DNA from: a virus
DNA length: 21,449 bases
Virus record (IMG/VR): IMGVR_UViG_3300020408_000052
Location: 1 to 21,449 of that record
Strand: one strand, 5' to 3'
Shown here: in pieces, positions 11,701 through 17,442 of the stretch
How positions within the stretch are numbered: position 1 is the stretch's first letter
How the letters are laid out: each line of letters opens with the position of its first letter
Position numbers and translations under genes: made by a program
The notes under the pieces: model-generated
What the model was told of the DNA's origin: nothing
Seen by the model: only the letters and a program-made list of their open reading frames with translations
The model's database searches: none

Positions 11701-14700
11701 AGATATGTCAATTGGATTTACTGGTCCTGCAGTTTTGATGTATGTGTTTTTGTCATATTTTATAGGAAAAGGATTGTGTGTGTAATTTTCAGGTTTTAGA
11801 TACACCTCGCCTGATTGTATTCTGTACACTAGATCTGTTTCTGCTCCTGTGCCTGTATCTGTTAATTCGACTGGTTGAGGATTCAATCTTACTTTGGATT
11901 CATCCAGCACATATTCTATCTCGTCGAAAGTATCCGAAGCACCGTATTGTCCTTTACGTATGCCCCACTCTTCATAGAAATCAACGCTTTCTTTGTCCGC
12001 ACTTGCTAAAGCGTCAAACAATTTGCTTAATGCATTTGATGTTCCTTTTTCTCTAATGTAACCTTGATAAAATTTGTATTGAGCAACATCATCATTTATG
12101 ATATTTCTTAAGTACTCTCTTGGTTGATAACCAATCAAGTGTTGTGCCATTCTTTGTTGGTCAGTATCAAAGTTGTCTGTATCTAAATCGTAAAAGTCAG
12201 CAAACTGGTTTGCTTTGTAATCAAAGTTTGCATACAGAGAAGGTTGTGGGCGGTTGTCTAATCTACGCCAGTCTTCTTCATTAAATTTTTCTACTGCTTT
12301 TAATTTACTATTTGCTGTGTAATAAAATTGTTTGTGTTTGACCACATCACTCATAGCATATTTTGTAAATGGTGCCCATTCTTGTATTTTCGCTTCATCA
12401 AATATAAAGCCTGGAGATACTCCACTGCCGTCCCACTCAGTCAAGTATCCTAATACTTTGATTCTATCTTGTTTGTAACCACTTGCAGGATCAAAAATTA
12501 AGTCATTGAAAGTGGTTGTGTTATCTATGACACAAACGTTTTCTTTTTGCACCACAGGAATCTTGCAGAAATATATTCCATTTATAGTGTCTTTGAGCAG
12601 TAATTCAAATACATTTCTATCCCTTGTAACACGCACAAAGTTTTTGTCTAAATTGTTTCCGTCTTCTTTTAACACGCCGTAAGAATAAAAATTATCCAAC
12701 ACATTATCAGTAGTTGCATTTGGAGTTTCTAAGACTAATCTCTCTGCAGATGGACTCAAACTAATCACACTGCCGGCGTCCCAATTTTGTGTAGTCCAGT
12801 ATAAAAATTCACGCACTGACAATTGCCAGTTAGAAACTTTTTCTAAACTCTTTTCAAAATCATTAAATTTAAAACCTTTTGATTTTAGGTATTCTCCATA
12901 TCCTAAAATCACATCAACCACTTCTTGAACAGTTTCGTAGGTTGTGCCATATGCAACTGTTGAAACATCTGTGCTGAATTGTTTTCTTAGTTGTGCAACT
13001 GCTCCTCCTTCGATAGGCAATTCAACAAGTTTTACAAATTTTGATAGGTCGAAAGTGCTTTCTGAAAGGTGTTGTGTCTCTACTGCATAAAATTCATTGG
13101 CATATTTTACATATTGTCCAACATCATATCTTTTGTTTTCTGCCCAATTTACATAAGACGCACTTACTCCACCAACATTGATAGTTGGATCAGCAGTGAT
13201 TGGAATTGGAGCATAATATTTTATTACAGGATTGTTTTTGTCATAACCTTTTACAAGATATCCTGATGTAGTCTTTTCTATTATTAAAGCACTGTAAGTG
13301 ATAAGTTCAACAGCAGAACTTGTATTGTAAATTAATTTGTAATTTTCTTCAGGAACAAAAATATTGGCAGTGTTTGTAGGAGACTTACTGTCTAATACTA
13401 ACTTGAATTTGTCTTTGTTACTGAATCCTCTTATTTTAAATCCTATTTGTGCTTTGATATTTTTAATTTTTGCTTTGTAGTCTGCATAACTATTGACTAG
13501 ATTTACTTCAACAAAATCATAGATGTAGTTTACAAGTCCAGCAGTTAAGACTGTTGTTTTTTCAGATACAGCACTTGGAAATACCAAAGCGGAAGGTTGT
13601 AATCTTAAACCAGTTGAATAAACAATTTGCCCTGCATCATTTCTTTTTACTCTGCTTGTATCCCAACCTATACCAATTACTTTTGCTGGTTGGTGCAGTA
13701 AGAATGCTTTTAATATTGCAAAAGGATAATCCGAACTTCTTCTCCAAGCAGTTTCTACTGGACTGTGATCTCCAAATGCATACTTGGATTTCGTTAAATT
13801 TAAAACTACCTCTCTAGCATATCCACTTTCAAAAGGACTTCTTATTGTGCCTGTGCTTGTAACAGGAATATAAGAAGTTAGATTTGGTCTTTTGTATTTG
13901 TCTAGTACAACTAATTTTTTGTTAGGTTCTCTTACAACGCCTGCTTCCATATCTTTCCATAGCACAAGATTTTCTTTTGTGTACGGAGCCGGACCGTAAG
14001 TTGTTTCCCACCATGTTGGTTTTTCTGTGAAACCTATTATTTCCCATGGAGTGATATTGGGTCTATCTGTGCCAAGTAAATTTTTGTATATGCCTCTCCA
14101 ATGTCCTAATAATTTTTCACCTGTTGGTGACACAGCATTAGAATAATTCCAGGTCAAACTATTTGTATCTTGATGATATGTGTTTGCTGTATAATCTTCA
14201 TTACCAATAAATGTTGCCCATTCATTGTAATTTTGTAACAACACAGTGTTTATTGAATCATGATTAAACAAGTTTGTTCTGCCTGCTTTAGGAATAAAAG
14301 CATTGTAGTCTAACAAATCACTATTGTAAGTCGTCTTAATATTATTGTAAATTCTTTTTTCTAATTCTAGTATTAAATCATCTCTATAATCACCGTATGC
14401 TTTTGTAATACTACCGTCGTGTCCTTGTATAACATCTACAGGAGTGACTAAAGTGGTGTCGCTGTATTTTTGTGGAATATATTTTGGATATAAACCTAAT
14501 TTTGTTGGCGTTGCTGGAATGTGAGATCCGTTTGATGTGTCAAACTCTCTGATAACAATTTCATCATCAAGTGTAAGTGTTTTGGTTACGTTCACAAATC
14601 CATTTGTAAAAACATAATCTTGTCCGTGTAAAAGTTGTTCACCATTGTGGTACACGTTTACTGCTTGAATTGATAAACTGTTTAAATCAAAGTTTGTTGA

Positions 14701-17442
14701 TATTGCATAGAATTGACTGTTTGTGTCTAATACTTTGTGTGTTGTTGATTTAAATGCACCAATACCCAACATATCTGTTTGGAAAAATGCAGATGATTCT
14801 GTGTAATTTTTATTAATTGCCTCTAAAACTTTGTCCACTGCAACATCCACATTGCCATCAAAACCTAAGTTTGTTGCTTTTTCAACAAATGCTCTTTTAA
14901 ATCTTAAGTATGCTTCTTGACTGTATGCAATAGAATTTACTACGTGAATATCTTTTCTTAACAAAGTGTACATTGCAAGACTGAGTGGTCCTGAATGTTG
15001 TAAAAATTTTCTACCAAATTTTGTTGCATTTGGAAAATCTCTTAAATTACTTGCACCTGGAGTAACGCCTTCAATGCCTGTAAGTTCATTTGTGATTGTT
15101 TTAACATGGTCAGTTACTTGTCCAAGAGTAAAAGATGAAATATTATCATTTAGTGTGTTACTTTCTAAATTGTTAGGAAACTCATAGTGTCCATTTGTAT
15201 TTTTAATTGAGGCACTAGATGTTTTAATTACAACCACATCACCCACTGTTAATGCCTGACTGAAATTAATGTAAGCAACTGAATTAATTCTGTTTATTGT
15301 GTAATCTGTAAGTTCTTTTTTAATTTGGTTATTGACAAAAACTTTCACAGTTAAATCATTAAGGTCTCCGCTTTTATCATACACATCAACAGCAAAGTCG
15401 TTTGTTTGTCTTGCAGTTACATCGTATAATCTTTCAACTCTTTGATAACTCTCAGTGTCTGCTTTTTCCCAACCATTTTGTAAACTGTTTGTTGTTCTGT
15501 CAGTGAATTTTTTTAAAAATGCTGTGTCAGTGTTTACAGTTGTTTGTGTGTCGTCACCATATACAAAACTATCATTTACTAGATTAAAATCAAAAGTGAT
15601 ATCACCAATGTTGTTTACATTAAGATATTTTATTGGAAATCCTAATTCAGGATCGTTTGCTCCTACACCCTCTTGGTAACTAAAAACTTTGTTTCCTCTA
15701 AAACTTGAGTTGCTGTAATTTGTAGTATCTGTGTAACTGATTCCAGTTTCATCAAAAAGTTCAAACATTGGCGCTTGATTGACTGTTGTTTTTTCTTGTG
15801 TAAGTTGCCAAGTTGTTCCGTCGAACCAATAAATTTTACCTTGATTTTTTGTACCTTGAGTAACAAGCACCGTTTCATTTTCTAAACTTGTAGCATCTGT
15901 TACTTCAACTAAACTGATTTGTCTTGTTGTCGTATTGTTTTGTGTAAAATCTAAAAATTTAACCTCATAAATTTTGTTTTTCACAAGCGGATCTGTATCT
16001 GCTGTGAACATTACTTTCATTCCATTTGTAAGTTCTACGCCATCTATGTGATATCCTACTGCTCCTTCAACATCGCTCATTGCGTCTGTTGTTACAGTAT
16101 CAATTAAATTTATGTTACCTTTACTTGATGTTCCAAAGTTGTATAATTTTAATCCTGCTTCAAATTCTATAATTGGTCTTCTTGCTCTTAAAGATTGATC
16201 AACATTAGCAATCTGACCATTTGCTTTTGCACTGGCTTCAATGACAGACTTATGAATCCATCTGTTGTGTCTGCTCCAAGGATTTCTGTCTGGAGATGCT
16301 TTGTTAATGACTACATAGTCTTTATTCAGGGCGTAAGATGTCGCTGTGCCAAATCCTACAGTATCAAATTGTGTTGTATCAAATGGCACAGGAGTATTTT
16401 CTGTGTAAGAACTTACAACTTCTAAATTTTGTACATTTATTAATTGTATAGCATCACCTACTCCTTCAACATAATATTCTCCTTCTGCGTATTCAGTTGG
16501 AGTAATTGTGCCTTTGAAATTAATTTTCATTCCATTAGACAATTCTGTGCCGTCGGATAATGTGTAAGATTTTTTACCTATTAATTCTTTTGCAACATCT
16601 AGTTCACTGTTTTCATCTATAGTGTATATTTTTATTAGTCCCCAAGCATTAATGTCATTGTTTGCACCGTAGTATAACTTATCTGGTGCTGTGTCTGAAA
16701 CCGTGAATTCGATGACGCCTTTTTCAACTTTTTGTTGACTAACACCAACATTGTATATAAAGTCATCACTGGAACTTCTTGCAGTCTTAATTGTAAACGG
16801 AAGACCTTGTGCTGATATATCAAACTTGTATGTTTGACCTTTGTATAATGTTAAAGTTGGATTTACAGTTTTGCCATCTGGTGTAAAGATATAAGCATAA
16901 TTGTCGCCTTGATCACTTTTTGTAACCGTGTATGTGCTGACTACTGATCTTTGCTGACCCGTTACTGATACTGTGGATGCTCCGTAAGGTAGCCAAAAAT
17001 ATTCTCTATAATTAACAAATTTGTCCCAATTAATTTTTGGAGACCATGTGTAATATTCCTGTGCATTCAAATTGGAATGATCATCAGCATAGCCGTTTAA
17101 ATTTTTTACTTGATTAATATAGTCAATATAATCTTTGAAAAAATTAACATTACCTAATTCATCTGTCTGTGTGATTGCAGGTTCAAATTGATAATTTTGT
17201 CTATCATCATTGATGTCTTTAACATAGTAATCGTCTGCTTTGTAAGACTGTGTGTTCTTCCTACCATAATACGCAGAAATTTTTTCCAGTGTTCCGCTGG
17301 AAATCATTTGATCTAGTGTGCTGTTTAAAAATTTTTGATTGGCAGAAGTTCTAAAATACTTAGGTAGAAACTCCGCAGATTTTCTTCTGTTAGATTCAGA
17401 CCCTACTGGAACTGGAAATTCTTTCTTGTTGTCGTATGCCAT
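2749..17442 (-). CDS. Giant modular baseplate/tail structural protein, 4897 residues
   Basis: One open frame of 14.7 kb without a break. The N-terminus (RKSAEFLPKYFRTSANQKFL, then LNAQEYYTWSPKINWDKFVN near residues 125-145) and inner blocks resemble a large structural protein I recall from marine T4-like phages. These blocks are PTWWETTYGPAPYTKENLVL near 1140, MAQHLIGYQPREYLRNII near 1760, GRLWWDISKAQYYYPYQ near 3200, PRQSWFKNKQEALKQAIERI near 3425 and FIDGERIEYW...RRGTYGTG near 4730. Between them are four CBM5/12-like aromatic modules (about 1431-1472, 1688-1726, 2180-2222, 2809-2849), seven FG-GAP-like motifs (2089-3072), two glycine-rich GSGY repeat blocks (about 3487-3558 and 3857-3934) and GDGST beta repeats (about 4164-4440). 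No signal peptide, membrane helix or protease motif is seen. The ATG overlaps the gp6 stop (TAATG), with a weak GGA five bases upstream. Position after gp6 matches T4 gene 7 (1032 residues), suggesting a wedge role for part of it; glycan binding is inferred. An exact function cannot be assigned. Confidence 0.88.
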   Translation of the reverse strand: MAYDNKKEFPVPVGSESNRRKSAEFLPKYFRTSANQKFLNSTLDQMISSGTLEKISAYYGRKNTQSYKADDYYVKDINDDRQNYQFEPAITQTDELGNVNFFKDYIDYINQVKNLNGYADDHSNLNAQEYYTWSPKINWDKFVNYREYFWLPYGASTVSVTGQQRSVVSTYTVTKSDQGDNYAYIFTPDGKTVNPTLTLYKGQTYKFDISAQGLPFTIKTARSSSDDFIYNVGVSQQKVEKGVIEFTVSDTAPDKLYYGANNDINAWGLIKIYTIDENSELDVAKELIGKKSYTLSDGTELSNGMKINFKGTITPTEYAEGEYYVEGVGDAIQLINVQNLEVVSSYTENTPVPFDTTQFDTVGFGTATSYALNKDYVVINKASPDRNPWSRHNRWIHKSVIEASAKANGQIANVDQSLRARRPIIEFEAGLKLYNFGTSSKGNINLIDTVTTDAMSDVEGAVGYHIDGVELTNGMKVMFTADTDPLVKNKIYEVKFLDFTQNNTTTRQISLVEVTDATSLENETVLVTQGTKNQGKIYWFDGTTWQLTQEKTTVNQAPMFELFDETGISYTDTTNYSNSSFRGNKVFSYQEGVGANDPELGFPIKYLNVNNIGDITFDFNLVNDSFVYGDDTQTTVNTDTAFLKKFTDRTTNSLQNGWEKADTESYQRVERLYDVTARQTNDFAVDVYDKSGDLNDLTVKVFVNNQIKKELTDYTINRINSVAYINFSQALTVGDVVVIKTSSASIKNTNGHYEFPNNLESNTLNDNISSFTLGQVTDHVKTITNELTGIEGVTPGASNLRDFPNATKFGRKFLQHSGPLSLAMYTLLRKDIHVVNSIAYSQEAYLRFKRAFVEKATNLGFDGNVDVAVDKVLEAINKNYTESSAFFQTDMLGIGAFKSTTHKVLDTNSQFYAISTNFDLNSLSIQAVNVYHNGEQLLHGQDYVFTNGFVNVTKTLTLDDEIVIREFDTSNGSHIPATPTKLGLYPKYIPQKYSDTTLVTPVDVIQGHDGSITKAYGDYRDDLILELEKRIYNNIKTTYNSDLLDYNAFIPKAGRTNLFNHDSINTVLLQNYNEWATFIGNEDYTANTYHQDTNSLTWNYSNAVSPTGEKLLGHWRGIYKNLLGTDRPNITPWEIIGFTEKPTWWETTYGPAPYTKENLVLWKDMEAGVVREPNKKLVVLDKYKRPNLTSYIPVTSTGTIRSPFESGYAREVVLNLTKSKYAFGDHSPVETAWRRSSDYPFAILKAFLLHQPAKVIGIGWDTSRVKRNDAGQIVYSTGLRLQPSALVFPSAVSEKTTVLTAGLVNYIYDFVEVNLVNSYADYKAKIKNIKAQIGFKIRGFSNKDKFKLVLDSKSPTNTANIFVPEENYKLIYNTSSAVELITYSALIIEKTTSGYLVKGYDKNNPVIKYYAPIPITADPTINVGGVSASYVNWAENKRYDVGQYVKYANEFYAVETQHLSESTFDLSKFVKLVELPIEGGAVAQLRKQFSTDVSTVAYGTTYETVQEVVDVILGYGEYLKSKGFKFNDFEKSLEKVSNWQLSVREFLYWTTQNWDAGSVISLSPSAERLVLETPNATTDNVLDNFYSYGVLKEDGNNLDKNFVRVTRDRNVFELLLKDTINGIYFCKIPVVQKENVCVIDNTTTFNDLIFDPASGYKQDRIKVLGYLTEWDGSGVSPGFIFDEAKIQEWAPFTKYAMSDVVKHKQFYYTANSKLKAVEKFNEEDWRRLDNRPQPSLYANFDYKANQFADFYDLDTDNFDTDQQRMAQHLIGYQPREYLRNIINDDVAQYKFYQGYIREKGTSNALSKLFDALASADKESVDFYEEWGIRKGQYGASDTFDEIEYVLDESKVRLNPQPVELTDTGTGAETDLVYRIQSGEVYLKPENYTHNPFPIKYDKNTYIKTAGPVNPIDISVTVGSYDDLLTSTTLTTLKDGQYVWVGNYNNSWNVFRYSNTNQTITSVVAGPNGITVTTLNNAEMAVGEIFVVNANGSDYVLKCSSVSLNQIVCEPKTGFQSITTAVGFVRRLVTSRVSDIAEINQRIVDQGLKDDEKFWVDQSNDGKWKIVNNKFVFKQHDTVSSTTDSGDVSFGQVLSANKNNTILLVGQPDENDGQIYVFSRGTESATLRLIQVIQSPTVDPIYQQTDLFGSNSKFGQAMEISPEGDYILVGAPDASNLKTEYKGQFVDTQNYATGNIVQYKKQLWRATNQIIGADPSVDFTTFDAAGLYNEATGSAITNMLIGDYVHTGTTTNHLLIRASADQYNGTKIGDKLYLDYLSFTSDYNQDRNNYQKDPKGPFGENINVSTISNEIFTGQAIPIVEKIDEILKVDITLTDPVVGNVLTTDTAQGTVVYVNKVGTKTLIYLKDVQGVFSTSDSINFGNLEIGAYDRVITEDYNHLGGWWRVDFPTAVSTDLGADTSNHLVIYDIVRQGITRTISHFNNSLEIPWMPISPQGPVYNAEFGMLSYSQSYYVDQSTNSWQANSSPVSVLSNKYFIRTDVQTSYHALGKQAGDQINVWFNTVSNNRYTFPGLNISNADTNGLKTINDVWEGYVDVDSQPDNNANFYVPTVGDVVRCDTTYTQTAGFGGEGTVAAIQYTGLQKYRLWIKNLSGNGMPFVQGSNAGFNGTITVVGTPNRLLGNIEQTAFTDSNMPPGIIGNLLVFEHTAPINFSGTITEYFGRDIEYWTWDEQTLDGINVSANTPSSVNRDWIQVYNIPIGEGVQSAFTNQGCFLVYKKETSGQFSFAGGYSIPDAATGLRFGSRIKIRTVGSETVAYIGAEGDGTTNLPGKIYFIENSATKNWWLGIDPQYRGVFENTVAYQTGELVVYNNQLYKATTNMIAGAFDTANWQLQNTHTDFLGYIPNDSGVELENDSTLDQNSMVQFGNRFDIDTNGNNIIANVLYSNDSQKIIVYRLHDNHYTYKQTITAPDDSGPTINFGADISISGDGELIAVGSPLKDFTDIDMGAVYVYKKATDDSGLYSLTQTLTSPAKEVSENFGYALSFSGDILAVTSLKGDMTINTAFDSGTTSFDNEMTSFTKIVQDTGTIHIYEKFDNTLLYAEKFTYADTSIQQFGSNLLVNVNHVYVGMPNLQLIDEEVGTTIDFRRSQDANNWTSVHETVGGIEQPDLTKIKSVFLYNKKTKKVLANLDYIDPIFGKIPGPAEEEIFYKTKYDPAYYNQSGSTKQDDLNHWDHTQVGRLWWDISKAQYYYPYQSNIIFNNAYWNKLFPGATIDIHEWTQSKYTPTQWNTLSASPEGLSLGITGTVSNTNNFVLKKQYDQVAGVFTNVYFYWVKDKTSIPQIEGRSLSANGVSKLIKDPRSQGYKYVTIFGSNKFAIVNCGGLISDKDAVINFRLINTATNNDIHEEYAIVTENLASSKIPTDIETVWFNSLIGYDELENHVPDPELSEKLKYGTLMQPRQSWFKNKQEALKQAIERINSTLISNLIVDEVDLSSLTKSDPAPLTATGLYDVTVDTEKDLQFVGVGTVKTATLVPTIEDGKIKSVFVSDAGKGYKFKPTITINTTTGSGAVIELSIDVNGSVSNAVVREQGSNYKSIDTITVRDFSALVNADSTVTGKWAIYSYTTEGWTRTRIQSYNVGLYWNYADWYDTGYSELTAIDKKVSQTYELDAIECDIGDIVKIETVGTGGWLLLEKVDNKEDVDYTVNYKTVGRQNGTIQFNTKLYDYANQNIGFDSNSFDVQLYDRQPIEETRIILQTVRDSIFVEELKLEYNKLFFASIRYALSEDTLNDWVFKTSFVTAQHNVGDLKQKVTFKNDNLSNYEDYIKEIKPYKSKIREYVSSYDKIEPTNTSLTDFDLPPRYINGVITPSNIRVENNALVNADNINTYPNKHWKDNVGFSIKSINIKQGGTLYKNAPTIEIVGGGGSGATATAYIKNGTINRINVTNGGSGYIGAPTVNILGSTTGTVAEANAVLGDSLVRSTHIGVKFDRTTGDLLLANLTRTETFSGNASQLKFKLKWPMDLRTTTVKVKVNNQLKLRSEYTFNNDVDETKSYTRNCGYVSFTLPPANNANISIEYLIDQDVLQTQDRVNLYYSPTAGMPGKELAQVIEGIDYGGVEVRSIGFENKSGWDNQPFMDGEWDTYDESYEDEVFYLDQSTLSLTLSKTLEANVQYNVYRNGVRVDDPNFGTPQQTNVNAVMETIIGDGSTKTVDISAVETGNDTIIIRKSSSDGSFLPDPKEVDTLLQGGDLAYSTAQGLSAEDINVDGDGFVTPTSSHGPEEFVPGQVLDTLDIQVYDRGSNTGSKINSYNYIGDGTTTEFAYTDYPQSADAVFVSVNNILYNSNLFTVDYQNKKIIFNSAPANGNKINFITMGNNGESVLDVDTFTGDGSTVDFVTRAKYTAGKISVFVRVNGQRTTFQVLETDSSFAVPNRVAIRFNTAPAIDAVISICVYESASQSFSEVTQNEFTGDGSTATYQLSPTPFAQQPLTTNVIVKVGDNMLRSGWYKQFKVSALREYEIENWQIVPGSINSTDVRAFLNDVEMTSSQYRWNPGNSSVTLESGVGVVGDILDVFIDNGQYSVSDAGVLTLTNAPTQNTKVTAYQFSKHDIADIEREQADVIARLSITVNSDDYYQYNQLTNGVIYLRKPAVDAQYVWVSLNGEWLAPSVDYTVSNDQMRVLISRTVSQNDQIDVMHFSAPSFIGKFAYRQFKDMMNRTHFKRIGNDRQYFLANTLYWYDKEIVLKDATGITEPNITASLPGIVFIDGERIEYWIKDGNKLQQLRRGTYGTGVPTQHFADTEVHDQSGFQTVPYKDEFVSEVYTGADVSNNQLTISFTPTNANQFELFVGGKRMRKNSISQYNPANGQDSPEADDTVSAEFTVDGVNPVITFTNTPAANAKIVVIRKQGKIWQEGTDPLSQTDNDIARFIRQKEVAPPQ
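3910..4980 (-). repeat. GDGST beta repeats near the C-terminus of the giant protein
   Basis: Four copies of a GDG(S/T)T motif stand at about residues 4164, 4272, 4347 and 4431. The last three are FTGDGST or YIGDGTT followed by an alternating hydrophobic strand, and two of them are followed by strands such as VFVSVNNILYN and VFVRVNGQRTTF. This is the pattern of tandem beta-sandwich repeats common in phage fibre and baseplate proteins. The copies diverge at protein level; on the DNA two share only the short stretch tcaccagtgaat. The number of repeats is a minimum from reading by eye. Confidence 0.6.
5640..6985 (-). repeat. Two glycine-rich GSGY repeat blocks in the giant protein
   Basis: Two related blocks lie at about residues 3487-3558 and 3857-3934. 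Each contains a pair of half-repeats with the pattern V-x-x-x-G-x-G-Y-x-x-x-P-T-(I/V)-x-I followed by a GSGA or GGSGA turn. Examples are VSDAGKGYKFKPTITI, GGGGSGATATAY and VTNGGSGYIGAPTVNI. Repeats of this look are frequent in marine phage structural proteins and are likely beta-structured. The two blocks are separated by about 300 residues of unrelated sequence. Confidence 0.65.
8170..11190 (-). repeat. Seven FG-GAP-like propeller motifs, split into 2 + 5
   Basis: Motifs of the integrin-alpha FG-GAP type appear in the giant protein near residues 2089 (VSFGQVLSANKN), 2153 (KFGQAMEISPEGDYILVGAP), 2758 (LRFGSRIKI, then VAYIGAEGDG), 2883 (VQFGNRFDIDTNGN), 2937 (INFGADISISGDGELIAVGS), 2996 (ENFGYALSFSGDILAV) and 3072 (QQFGSNLLVNVNHVYVGMP). 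Several are followed by a strand ending in YVF or YVY. Spacing of 54-76 residues fits propeller blades, except for a gap of about 605 residues after the second and 125 after the third. Seven motifs is the usual blade number for FG-GAP propellers. The assignment is by eye. Confidence 0.65.
8890..13150 (-). repeat. Four CBM5/12-like aromatic modules in the giant protein
   Basis: Four segments of about 40 residues share a pattern: aromatic start, Y-x-x-G-x-x-V-x-(Y/H), an aromatic pair with A, and an F-x-x-x-x-W/F end. They begin near residue 1431 (VNWAENKRYDVGQYVKYANE), 1688 (IQEWAPFTKYAMSDVVKHKQ), 2180 (FVDTQNYATGNIVQYKKQLW) and 2809 (YQTGELVVYNNQLYKATTNM). This resembles the small chitin/cellulose-binding domains CBM5/12 (ChtBD3). 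Copies three and four lie directly after the second and third FG-GAP motifs. Sugar binding is inferred from the pattern only. Confidence 0.55.

Noticed and set aside
12579-12587. CTATAAATG on the minus strand, close to a late promoter box
   Set aside because: It lies deep inside the giant gene with no nearby gene start; a 7-of-8 match is expected by chance in AT-rich DNA. A like match at 4770-4778 was rejected for the same reason.
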